From the NCBI GenBank assembly GCA_946002045.1, contig CAMFYM010000098.1, positions 1-5,108 of the forward strand: DNA of 5,108 bases. Direction: 5' to 3'. The DNA is from an uncultured Clostridia bacterium (lineage in GTDB: Bacteria > Bacillota > Clostridia > Oscillospirales > Acutalibacteraceae). The notes beneath the pieces were generated by a model that was not told where the DNA came from, did not search any database, and saw only the letters and a list, made by a program, of their open reading frames with translations. Positions 1 through 5,108 of this stretch are shown one piece after another. Within the stretch, counting starts at the first letter, position 1. Each line of letters starts with the position of its first letter. Position numbers and translations under genes: made by a program.

Positions 1-1946
1 CAGTGATGTCATATATGCACGAGTTTTATTTTGAATCTGCTGCAATGATACTTGCTCTCATTACCCTTGGAAAGATGCTTGAGGCACGCTCAAAGGGCAA
101 AACCACTGATGCTCTTAAAGGATTGATGAGGCTGGCTCCCAAAACAGCAGTTCTCTATCGTGATAATACCGAAATTACCGTGCCCATTGAACAGGTTTTA
201 AAGGGTGATGTTTTTGTTGTTCGTCCGGGTGAAAATATCCCTGTGGACGGAATAATTTTAGAGGGAAGCAGTGCAGTAGATGAATCTACTCTTACTGGTG
301 AGAGCATTCCTGTGGACAAAACAGTCGGAAGCACAGTTTCTGCAGGAACGCTTAACCAATCAGGATTTATCCGATGTGAAGCAACAAGAGTGGGAGAAGA
401 TACCACACTTTCGCAGATTATTCAAATGGTAAGCGATGCTGCTGCAACAAAAGCACCGATTGCCAAGGTTGCAGACAAGGTATCGGGAGTATTTGTGCCT
501 GCCGTTATTATTATTGCCGTAATAACCACAATAGCTTGGCTTGTTGCAGGACAGACAGTAGGCTTTGCCTTAGCAAGAGGTATATCCGTTTTAGTAATAA
601 GCTGTCCCTGTGCCCTTGGACTTGCCACTCCTGTTGCAATTATGGTTGGTAACGGAATGGGTGCAAAGAACGGTATTCTCTTTAAAACTGCCGTATCCTT
701 GGAAAAGACGGGCAAGACGCAGATTATTGCACTTGATAAGACGGGAACGATAACCCAAGGGGCACCCAAGGTTACGGATATGATTTCCGTAAACGGTATA
801 AGCGAAAAGGAGCTTTTGTCTATCGCTTATGCATTGGAGAAAAAAAGTGAGCATCCACTGGCACAGGCAATTACTCAAATTGCAGAGCAAGATGGTTTGA
901 CAGTTGGCGAGGTAGATCAGTTCAAAGCCTTACCCGGTAACGGACTTACTGCATTCCTTGACGGTGCAGTTTTGATTGGTGGTAGTTATAAATTTATCAG
1001 CCAACAGATTTCCGTGCCTGATGAAATAAAAGAAAAATCAGAGCGACTTTCGGAGGAAGGAAAAACGCCGTTGTTCTTTGCTAGCAACGGTAAGCTTTAT
1101 GGTATTATTGCCGTTGCAGATACTATCAAGGACGACAGTCCACAGGCAATAAAGGAAATGCAAAATATGGGCATTTATGTGGTTATGCTGACAGGCGATA
1201 ATGAGCGTGCAGCAAAGGCTATCGGAGCAAAAGCAGGCGTTGATGAAGTAATTGCCGGTGTGCTCCCAGATGGCAAGGAAAGTGTAATCCGTGAGCTACG
1301 GAAAAAGGGAAATGTGGTTATGGTAGGCGACGGAATAAATGATGCGCCTGCACTTACAAGCGCTGACATTGGAATCGCCATTGGCGCAGGCTCAGATGTT
1401 GCTATTGATGCAGCCGATGTGGTACTGATGAAAAGTTGCTTATCCGATGTTCCTGCAGCAATCCGTTTAAGTCGTGCAACGCTGCGAAATATTCACGAAA
1501 ATCTGTTTTGGGCATTTATTTATAATATTATCGGTATTCCGTTAGCAGCCGGTGTATTTATCAGTGTACTGGGTTGGCAGCTCAATCCCATGTTTGCAGC
1601 AGCAGCTATGAGCCTATCCAGCTTCAGTGTAGTCACCAACGCACTGCGCTTAAATTTCTTTAATATGCATAATTCCAAACGGGATTACAAAATCAATAAA
1701 AAATTAAAAGCTACAAACAAAAAGGAGACGAAAAAAATGGAAAAAACATTAAAAATTGAAGGTATGATGTGTGAGCATTGCGAAATGCATGTTAAAAAAG
1801 CACTTGAGGCACTTGACGGCGTAAAGAGTGCCATTGTCAGCCACAAAGCAAATACTGCTGTTGTAACTATGGTAAAAGAGATTTCTGATGACATTTTGAA
1901 AAAGGCAGTTGTAGATCAAGGCTATCAGGTAATTGATATTCAATAA
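1..1946 (+). CDS. copA: Copper-exporting P1B-type ATPase with C-terminal HMA domain (5' truncated)
   Basis: Membrane pump that uses ATP to export Cu(I) from the cytoplasm. The reading frame is open from the window edge (first whole codon at 3), so the N-terminal part is missing: any N-terminal metal domain and the first membrane helices. Residues below count from codon 3. Seen in order: a membrane helix (about 10-27), actuator domain with TGES (98-101), helix pair with the metal-binding CPC (201-203), phosphorylated Asp245 in DKTGT, SEHP (282-285) of the nucleotide-binding domain, TGDN (397-400), GDGIND (442-447), then two helices carrying Tyr507-Asn508 and Met536..Ser539-Ser540. CPC, YN and MxxSS together are the family signature for Cu(I)/Ag(I) rather than Zn/Cd. 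A Lys-rich linker (about 559-582) leads to an HMA domain with GMMCEHC (Cys590, Cys593). The stop is TAA at 1944-1946. The promoter lies outside the window. Copper versus silver specificity cannot be separated from sequence. Confidence 0.95.
   Translation, partial: VMSYMHEFYFESAAMILALITLGKMLEARSKGKTTDALKGLMRLAPKTAVLYRDNTEITVPIEQVLKGDVFVVRPGENIPVDGIILEGSSAVDESTLTGESIPVDKTVGSTVSAGTLNQSGFIRCEATRVGEDTTLSQIIQMVSDAAATKAPIAKVADKVSGVFVPAVIIIAVITTIAWLVAGQTVGFALARGISVLVISCPCALGLATPVAIMVGNGMGAKNGILFKTAVSLEKTGKTQIIALDKTGTITQGAPKVTDMISVNGISEKELLSIAYALEKKSEHPLAQAITQIAEQDGLTVGEVDQFKALPGNGLTAFLDGAVLIGGSYKFISQQISVPDEIKEKSERLSEEGKTPLFFASNGKLYGIIAVADTIKDDSPQAIKEMQNMGIYVVMLTGDNERAAKAIGAKAGVDEVIAGVLPDGKESVIRELRKKGNVVMVGDGINDAPALTSADIGIAIGAGSDVAIDAADVVLMKSCLSDVPAAIRLSRATLRNIHENLFWAFIYNIIGIPLAAGVFISVLGWQLNPMFAAAAMSLSSFSVVTNALRLNFFNMHNSKRDYKINKKLKATNKKETKKMEKTLKIEGMMCEHCEMHVKKALEALDGVKSAIVSHKANTAVVTMVKEISDDILKKAVVDQGYQVIDIQ
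1721..1739 (+). promoter_or_regulatory. Internal Shine-Dalgarno and start codon for the CopZ-like domain
   Basis: AAAGGAG at 1721-1727, spacer ACGAAAAAA, ATG at 1737-1739, in the same frame as copA (encoding KKETKKM there). The start codon abuts a run of seven A residues (1731-1737), leaving it in unstructured, AT-rich RNA that favours initiation. Confidence 0.55.
1737..1946 (+). CDS. copZ: CopZ-like copper chaperone, nested in frame in the 3' end of copA
   Basis: The last 69 codons of copA form a complete heavy-metal-associated domain that could also be made as a separate cytosolic Cu(I) chaperone. The internal ATG at 1737 is preceded by AAAGGAG (1721-1727) with a 9-base gap, a textbook ribosome binding site in a place where the ATPase needs none. 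The product starts MEKTLKIEG, carries the MxCxxC copper loop (Cys12 and Cys15 of the short form) and ends VIDIQ; its length matches stand-alone CopZ proteins (about 68-70 residues). The preceding linker is Lys-rich and low in complexity, as expected if two adjacent genes became fused while keeping the second gene's start signal. Independent translation is inferred from the start signal only; the domain itself is certain. Confidence 0.5.
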   Translation: MEKTLKIEGMMCEHCEMHVKKALEALDGVKSAIVSHKANTAVVTMVKEISDDILKKAVVDQGYQVIDIQ

Positions 1947-1963
1947 TTTGGGAGGGTAAAAGA

Positions 1964-2228
1964 TTGAGTATCGAAAAAGGATATTATATATTGTATTATC
2001 AATAACGCTGTCAACTCATTAACCGAATACGGAGGCACGGTACTTATACCTGATGGAATTGATGTAGTGAATTGCTGCGATGTTAATATCAAAAAATTCC
2101 TTAAAACAAAATACGCAAAAATAAAAAAAGCAGCCATTTCTTTTATAGTTAGAAATGACTGTTTTTTTAATTGGCACTCTGTTTTTATCCCCTTTTCCGT
2201 TCGTAAATGGTCAACAAGTGGTCGTTAA
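1964..2228 (+). pseudogene. Possible frameshifted remnant of a small unidentified gene downstream of copA
   Basis: GGGAGGG at 1950-1956 is a strong ribosome binding site placed 7 bases before TTG 1964, but that frame stops after 13 codons (TAA 2003-2005). The next frame is open from 1968 to the TAA at 2226 and reads like protein at first (IINNAVNSLTEYGG, then TVLIPDGIDVVN), yet has no good start. Removing one A from the A5 run at 1974-1978 joins the two frames into a product beginning MSIEKDIIYC. The tail of the open frame runs through the terminator hairpin at 2131-2161, so the original 3' end is probably lost. I do not recognise the family. It may instead be non-coding spacer with a chance open frame. 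Confidence 0.3.
2123..2168. terminator. Bidirectional intrinsic terminator between copA and fic
   Basis: Arms CAGCCATTTCT (2131-2141) and AGAAATGACTG (2151-2161) pair at 10 of 11 positions around a 9-base loop. A7 (2123-2129) lies on the left and T7 (2162-2168) on the right, so both strands produce a hairpin followed by a U-tract. It can end copA transcripts on the + strand and the converging fic transcript on the - strand. Confidence 0.85.
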
Positions 2229-2232
2229 AAAT

Positions 2233-3210
2233 CTACTGATTTTTTGAATATGCCCATGTTTTGCCTAATCGTATTTTTAACAGCTTACCGTCATTAACGA
2301 GCCTTGATAGAATACGATTAGCCGTTGCCGATGAAACACCTAACAATTCTCTCAAATCTGCGTTCATAATATACTCGTTTTTATCAAGAAAAACCTCAAT
2401 AATGCTCCAACGATAATCATTTTTATCTGCTTTGTTTTTTTGAGGCTTACTGCCTTGGGATACCTCCAAAAGAGCTTCTTCAATGGCAGACAGCATAAAT
2501 TCAATAAAAGCAGTTGACTGAGCTATATCGTTTGAAATGTTGATTGCATTGTAGTACTCGTCCTGTCTGTCGTGGATAATTGATTCAACAGGAATCCAAG
2601 CAAAAATAGAATTCCATTTTGACAAAAGCAGAGTATGCCACAATCTGCCAATTCTTCCGTTACCGTCTGCAAATGGGTGTATGACCTCAAATTCGTAATG
2701 GAACACACAGCTTTTTATAAGCATAGGCAATTCGCTGTTCTCAACCCATTCAAGCAAATCAGTAACCAAATCGGGAACATATCTCGGTAATGTTCCGAAA
2801 TGCAAAACATTACCCTTTGAATCAACAACTCCCACTGGCTTTGAACGGAAAGCACCTGACTCGCTTACCAAATCACGCATCATTATGCTATGAGCAAACA
2901 AAAGCGAATCAACGGAATAAGGATTCAACTCATCAAGATGCTCATAAATTTCGTAAGCATTTTTTACCTCTGCAATATCCTTGGGTGGAGCTATTACTCT
3001 TTTGCCTGAAATAACGGCAGTAACCTGGTCAATGCTCAATGTGTTCTGCTCAATAGCAAGTGAGGAATAGATAGTGTTAATTCTGTTTGTACGCCTTAAG
3101 GTCGGATTACTTGACAAACTCGAACTCACACTCACTTGACCCACAAGCTGGGAAATCTCAGCAACCTTATTTAGTATCTCGTCTGAAATTTGAAATGGAT
3201 ATTTGTTCAT
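2233..3210 (-). CDS. Fic family protein (class II, Fic_N plus Fic core plus winged helix)
   Basis: Fic enzymes transfer a nucleotide moiety, usually AMP from ATP, to a hydroxyl side chain of a target protein. Residues here count from the ATG at 3210. Seen: an N-terminal Fic_N region with the inhibitory helix SLAIEQN (50-56, regulatory Glu54), a flap strand (GNVLHFG, about 133-139), the catalytic loop HPFADGNGRIGR with His178 and the ATP-binding Asp/Asn/Arg residues intact (178-189), and a C-terminal winged helix (about 266-325, LLGVSSATANRILSRL) of the kind that binds DNA. The inhibitory motif is normally (S/T)xxxE(G/N); here Gln follows the Glu. The frame extends upstream to a TTG at 3243, but that extension overlaps the -10 box, while ATG 3210 has GGTGAT just upstream, so I start at 3210 (325 residues). 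It is monocistronic, converging on copA. No antitoxin-like partner is adjacent; inhibition is built in. The target protein is unknown. Confidence 0.93.
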   Translation of the reverse strand: MNKYPFQISDEILNKVAEISQLVGQVSVSSSLSSNPTLRRTNRINTIYSSLAIEQNTLSIDQVTAVISGKRVIAPPKDIAEVKNAYEIYEHLDELNPYSVDSLLFAHSIMMRDLVSESGAFRSKPVGVVDSKGNVLHFGTLPRYVPDLVTDLLEWVENSELPMLIKSCVFHYEFEVIHPFADGNGRIGRLWHTLLLSKWNSIFAWIPVESIIHDRQDEYYNAINISNDIAQSTAFIEFMLSAIEEALLEVSQGSKPQKNKADKNDYRWSIIEVFLDKNEYIMNADLRELLGVSSATANRILSRLVNDGKLLKIRLGKTWAYSKNQ

Positions 3211-3254
3211 AGTATCACCGTATACATTATACCATTTCATCAATCAAAAATCAA
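3211..3254 (-). promoter_or_regulatory. Promoter and ribosome binding site of the fic gene
   Basis: On the - strand, TTGATT (3254-3249) lies 17 bases from TATAAT (3231-3226), which is preceded by TGG, giving an extended -10 (TGnTATAAT). Transcription should start near 3219, leaving a leader of only about 9 bases that contains GGTGAT (3219-3214), complementary to the 3' end of 16S rRNA, before ATG 3210. This also rules against the TTG 3243 and ATG 3240 starts, which lie upstream of the predicted transcript start. Confidence 0.75.
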
Positions 3255-3298
3255 CTCATCAATCAATTATTTTGTGAATTTGATTGATGAGTTGATTT
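3237..3298. promoter_or_regulatory. Repeat cluster and long palindrome over the fic promoter (probable operator)
   Basis: The 11-mer TCATCAATCAA occurs at 3237-3247 and 3256-3266 and in inverted form at 3280-3290. The second and third copies are part of a perfect inverted repeat with 19-base arms (3248-3266 and 3280-3298) around a 13-base spacer. One copy fills the spacer between the -35 and -10 boxes, and the left palindrome arm covers the -35 box, so a bound protein would block the polymerase. The winged helix of the Fic protein is an obvious candidate binder, by inference. Read leftwards the hairpin is followed by T5 (3250-3246, partly inside the arm), so weak terminator activity for transcripts from the right is an alternative. 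Confidence 0.65.
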
Positions 3299-3406
3299 AT
3301 TACATTCCAAGAATATTTTTCGCCTTTAATTACAGATAAGCAAAATAATTATTTGATACAGTACATATTTTAACACCATTACCAAATTGTTATAGACGAA
3401 TAATGT
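3299..3406. other. AT-rich intergenic spacer
   Basis: No coding potential seen on either strand. The only notable element is a weak + strand extended -10 (TGTTATAGA, 3388-3396) with a poor -35 (TTTTAA, 3368-3373); it would fire toward the REP-like palindrome and the orphan terminator. Confidence 0.4.
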
Positions 3407-3433
3407 GCACAGGGAACGGTTCCCTGTGTTCCA
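3407..3433. repeat. REP-like palindromic repeat, copy 1
   Basis: CACAGGGAAC-G-GTTCCCTGTG (3408-3428) is a perfect palindrome with 10-base arms, followed by TTCCA. The 27 bases 3407-3433 match 4553-4579 at 23 positions in the same orientation. The complementary form (GGAACACAGGG then GACGGTTC) resembles a palindrome I remember as widespread between genes in Firmicutes and likely mobilised by REP-associated (IS200-like, Y1) transposases; no such transposase is in this window. Confidence 0.7.
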
Positions 3434-3477
3434 TTGTGTCTGATACCGTTTTCATAATAGGCATATTTTTGTTTGAC

Positions 3478-3523
3478 AAGTTTCGCAAGCTTAAGGGGTG
3501 GGGTTGCCACCCCTTTTTGTTTT
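3478..3523 (+). terminator. Orphan + strand intrinsic terminator with an adjoining small hairpin
   Basis: AAGGGGTGG (3493-3501) and CCACCCCTT (3507-3515) form a 9-bp GC-rich stem with a 5-base loop, followed by T5-G-T4 (3514-3523). Directly upstream, AAGTTT-CGC-AAGCTT (3478-3492) forms a second small hairpin with one G-U pair. The T-tract lies on the + strand only, yet no + strand gene precedes it. It is not a good terminator for the lipoprotein gene, which approaches from the other side. Confidence 0.7.
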
Positions 3524-3553
3524 CTAACATGAGGAGCTTTACTATATATTGCT

Positions 3554-4426
3554 TTAAGCCGATTTATTTATGCCACCAAGAAATATTTCCTCTGTTAAAT
3601 GCATAATCTTTTTTGCTCTGCAATTTTCAAGGTCCCAATAATATATGTTATAATGTCCATCACAATAAACAACACCATTGTTGTTTATGTTTATTAGTCT
3701 ATTATTATTACTGCATGATTTATTTACAACACTACTTAAATATTCAATATTTGTATTTTCTACAGAGTTGTTTGAAAAATTGAATATTTTTGTTGTATAG
3801 CTTTGACTTTCTGTCGAAGTGAATATGACATTATCGTTATATTCCATAGGGAGAATTCCCGAACCTATTCTGTTTAATGTACCGTTATAAAACAATAATT
3901 CTCCAACTGATGAACTATAATTAACATCAGTATTTATTATTGCATAATATAGTATAATGTTATCATTTACGGAAAAATACATATTTGGCGTGCAATCATC
4001 ATAATACGCATCAAATAAATATACTATTTCTTTCTTGTCGAAATCCAATTTGTAGAATTTTCCATCAGAATTCATAAATACAGGATTTTTCTTGTAAATG
4101 CAAATATCATTATTAAAAGGAATCCAATTTGGTAACTCTATTCCGATAACATCTTCATCTTGTTTTATAACATACCTTTTATTATCCTTAAGTCCATAAC
4201 AATACAAAGAACCTTCATAAGAAATAACACTTACAAGTTCAGAATATCCATTGATTTTAATTTCTACCCTTTCACCGTTTTCAAATGAAAATGTTCTTGC
4301 AATATTATCTTCAGAATTTGTTGTTACTATCAGATCATCTAATACATATGTATAAGCTTTATTAGTACAAGCTGACAGAGTTAAAATTATCAAACATACT
4401 ATTGATAGTGATATTATTTTTTTCAT
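3554..4426 (-). CDS. Putative lipoprotein of unknown function
   Basis: 290 residues. The N-terminus is a lipoprotein signal: MKK, a hydrophobic stretch (4-17) and lipobox LSAC with Cys20, so the mature protein should be lipid-anchored outside the membrane. The rest is rich in Asn, Tyr, Ile and Asp and looks all-beta. Several stretches share a pattern of aromatic strand, turn, then Lys/Asn-rich strand: about 73-87 (SLYCYGLKDNKRYVI), 122-137 (GKFYKLDFDKKEIVYL), 175-189 (GELLFYNGTLNRIGS) and 259-276. These resemble beta-propeller blades, though too degenerate to assign a family. No catalytic motif is seen. The start is fixed by AAAAGGAG (4440-4433), 6 bases before ATG. The gene is visibly more AT-rich than copA, fic or tetR, and REP-like repeats lie on both sides, so recent acquisition is possible. 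I do not recognise a named family. Confidence 0.85.
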   Translation of the reverse strand: MKKIISLSIVCLIILTLSACTNKAYTYVLDDLIVTTNSEDNIARTFSFENGERVEIKINGYSELVSVISYEGSLYCYGLKDNKRYVIKQDEDVIGIELPNWIPFNNDICIYKKNPVFMNSDGKFYKLDFDKKEIVYLFDAYYDDCTPNMYFSVNDNIILYYAIINTDVNYSSSVGELLFYNGTLNRIGSGILPMEYNDNVIFTSTESQSYTTKIFNFSNNSVENTNIEYLSSVVNKSCSNNNRLININNNGVVYCDGHYNIYYWDLENCRAKKIMHLTEEIFLGGINKSA

Positions 4427-4504
4427 AATTTTCTCCTTTTTAACGCAATAAGCAATCTAATAAACACCAAGGCTGTTAATTGTGCTAAAGCATATTCTAA
4501 TCCC

Positions 4505-4533
4505 TTAATATCATATTTTATTTGGTATGTCAA
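4505..4533 (-). promoter_or_regulatory. Promoter of the lipoprotein gene
   Basis: On the - strand, consensus TTGACA (4533-4528), a 17-base spacer, then TATTAA (4510-4505) preceded by TGA, an extended -10. The transcript would start near 4498, giving a leader of about 70 bases in which I see no riboswitch-like or regulatory structure. Confidence 0.7.
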
Positions 4534-4552
4534 TATTTTTTAGATTTTATTG

Positions 4553-4579
4553 ACACAGAGAACCGTCCCCTGTGTTCCA
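4553..4579. repeat. REP-like palindromic repeat, copy 2
   Basis: ACACAG (4553-4558) pairs with CTGTGT (4570-4575), with one mismatch further in, around GAACCGTC, followed by TTCCA. It is in the same orientation as copy 1, differing at four of 27 positions, and lies 20 bases upstream of the lipoprotein -35 box, so the two copies bracket that gene and its promoter. Confidence 0.7.
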
Positions 4580-4686
4580 GATATAATATCATAAATAAAT
4601 CACACTATCAACAAATCAGGCACAGCCTTACGAAATCTTAATAAAGAATCGTGTCAATCTTTTTGCTGCCAAACTCATAAAATAGT
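4580..4686. other. Intergenic spacer with no recognised gene
   Basis: No supportable open reading frame or RNA gene on either strand. A short palindrome GATAT-A-ATATC (4580-4590) abuts the REP-like copy. A TTGACA on the - strand (within 4649-4657) has no convincing -10 at the right distance. Confidence 0.4.
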
Positions 4687-4688
4687 AT

Positions 4689-4761
4689 TGTAATAAATGT
4701 AATGTCTATTGATTATTTGGTTAAAATATGTTACAATTTATTTGTTACAAATGTTACATTT
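4689..4761. promoter_or_regulatory. Candidate operator half-sites flanking the tetR promoter
   Basis: Downstream of the -10 are two overlapping 13-base palindromes, ATTTGT-T-ACAAAT (4740-4752) and AAATGT-T-ACATTT (4749-4761), with centres 9 bases apart. A related TGTTACA (4729-4735) overlaps the -10. Upstream of the -35, TGTAAT occurs at 4689-4694 and 4698-4703, again 9 bases apart and inverted relative to the downstream pair. The pattern suits self-repression by the TetR-type protein. Confidence 0.5.
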
Positions 4762-4774
4762 AAAATAAAAGGAG
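4709..4774 (+). promoter_or_regulatory. Promoter and ribosome binding site of the tetR-type gene
   Basis: TTGATT (4709-4714), a 17-base spacer, TACAAT (4732-4737) preceded by TGT (extended -10), then AAAAGGAG (4767-4774) five bases before ATG 4780. An in-frame ATG at 4702 would add 26 residues but lies upstream of this promoter and has no ribosome binding site, so it is rejected as the start. Confidence 0.75.
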
Positions 4775-4779
4775 ATAAA

Positions 4780-5108
4780 ATGGCAAATTATACAGATGAG
4801 CAATGGAATACTAAAAAGGTTTCCATTATGGAAAAGAGCTTTGACGGACTTGCCGAGTTAGGACTCCACGGCATAAGTATTCGCACCTTGGCTAAGCAGT
4901 GTGGATATAGCACAAGTGCGATTTATACATATTTTGAGGATTTGGATGACCTTATTATTCAGTCCACAGAGCATTGTATGGCAAAGGTTGAAGACGACTT
5001 TATGGCAAAGGCTCCCACCGATGTGGAGGACTTGTGGAGGTTTATTGACGAGATACCCTATTGGACAGCAAAAAAACACGGCAAGAAATACAGACTTATG
5101 TATCAGGT
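4780..5108 (+). CDS. TetR/AcrR-family transcriptional regulator (3' truncated)
   Basis: The first 109 codons of a DNA-binding repressor; the frame is open to the right edge. The N-terminal helix-turn-helix is clear at about residues 33-52: SIRTLAKQCGYSTSAIYTYF, then EDLDDLI, the usual TetR layout (alanine-rich helix 2, the Gly turn, and the recognition helix ending in Y-x-Y-F). The following helices (about 55-109, with WRFIDEIPYW and a Lys-rich stretch) begin the ligand-binding and dimer domain, which differs between members, so the ligand cannot be named. The start is fixed by the AAAAGGAG just upstream. Codon use resembles copA and fic rather than the AT-rich lipoprotein gene. TetR genes usually regulate themselves and a neighbouring transporter or enzyme; here any target gene would lie beyond the window. 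Confidence 0.92.
   Translation, partial: MANYTDEQWNTKKVSIMEKSFDGLAELGLHGISIRTLAKQCGYSTSAIYTYFEDLDDLIIQSTEHCMAKVEDDFMAKAPTDVEDLWRFIDEIPYWTAKKHGKKYRLMYQ

Noticed and set aside
3..8. GTG at position 3 as the true start of copA
   Set aside because: The protein would lack the first membrane helices that every copper ATPase of this family has; the frame is simply cut by the window edge.
1940..2137. Hydrophobic - strand open frame of 65 codons behind copA
   Set aside because: No ribosome binding site, starts inside the terminator stem, and its hydrophobicity follows from AT-rich sequence opposite the remnant frame.
2790..3014. + strand open frame of 74 codons inside fic
   Set aside because: Antisense shadow of a well-conserved enzyme gene, with no start signal or recognisable domain.
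3237..3298. CRISPR array or plasmid iteron reading of the TCATCAATCAA repeats
   Set aside because: Only three short copies with unequal spacing and orientation, placed precisely on a promoter; no cas or replication gene nearby, so an operator is the better reading.
3403..3606. Open + strand frame of 67 codons starting in the REP-like palindrome
   Set aside because: It runs through the palindrome, two hairpins and a terminator, has no ribosome binding site and overlaps the end of the lipoprotein gene; no protein-like pattern.
2233..4426. Fic plus lipoprotein as a two-gene toxin or defence operon
   Set aside because: They are on the same strand but about 340 bases apart, each with its own promoter, and the fic promoter region palindrome separates them; composition also differs.
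4702..4779. 26-residue N-terminal extension of the TetR-type protein from ATG 4702
   Set aside because: The promoter boxes and the ribosome binding site lie inside this stretch, and no binding site precedes 4702.

Overview
The window looks like a chromosomal segment of a low-to-moderate GC Firmicute, most likely a gut-type clostridium. The basis is AT-rich intergenic DNA, strong GGAG-type ribosome binding sites close to the starts, extended -10 promoters (TGnTATAAT type), and a copper ATPase carrying a C-terminal CopZ-like domain, an architecture I associate with Clostridia. This is inference from style; no taxonomic marker gene is present.

Layout. (1) 1-1946, + strand: the 3' three quarters of a P1B-type copper-exporting ATPase (copA), cut by the window start. 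Its last 69 codons are a complete copper-chaperone (HMA) domain that has its own Shine-Dalgarno and in-frame ATG, so one locus may make both the pump and a free CopZ. (2) 1947-2232: a probable frameshifted remnant of a small gene, then a hairpin with T-tracts on both sides that can terminate both copA and the converging fic gene. (3) 2235-3210, - strand: a class II Fic (AMPylase-type) protein with a C-terminal winged helix. Its promoter sits in a cluster of TCATCAATCAA repeats and a 19-bp-arm palindrome, which suggests autoregulation. (4) 3299-3553: non-coding DNA holding a REP-like palindrome and an orphan + strand terminator. (5) 3554-4426, - strand: a very AT-rich lipoprotein of unknown function with its own promoter. 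(6) 4534-4779: a second REP-like copy, then the promoter and a four-half-site operator of the last gene. (7) 4780-5108, + strand: the N-terminal 109 residues of a TetR/AcrR-type repressor, running off the window.

How they fit together. The genes look like separate transcription units rather than one pathway: copper efflux and trafficking, a Fic toxin-like or regulatory enzyme, an orphan lipoprotein between two REP-like copies, and a TetR regulator probably controlling something beyond the right edge. I do not see a clear multi-gene novel system. The most interesting points are regulatory: the nested copZ start, the Fic operator, and the TetR half-sites.
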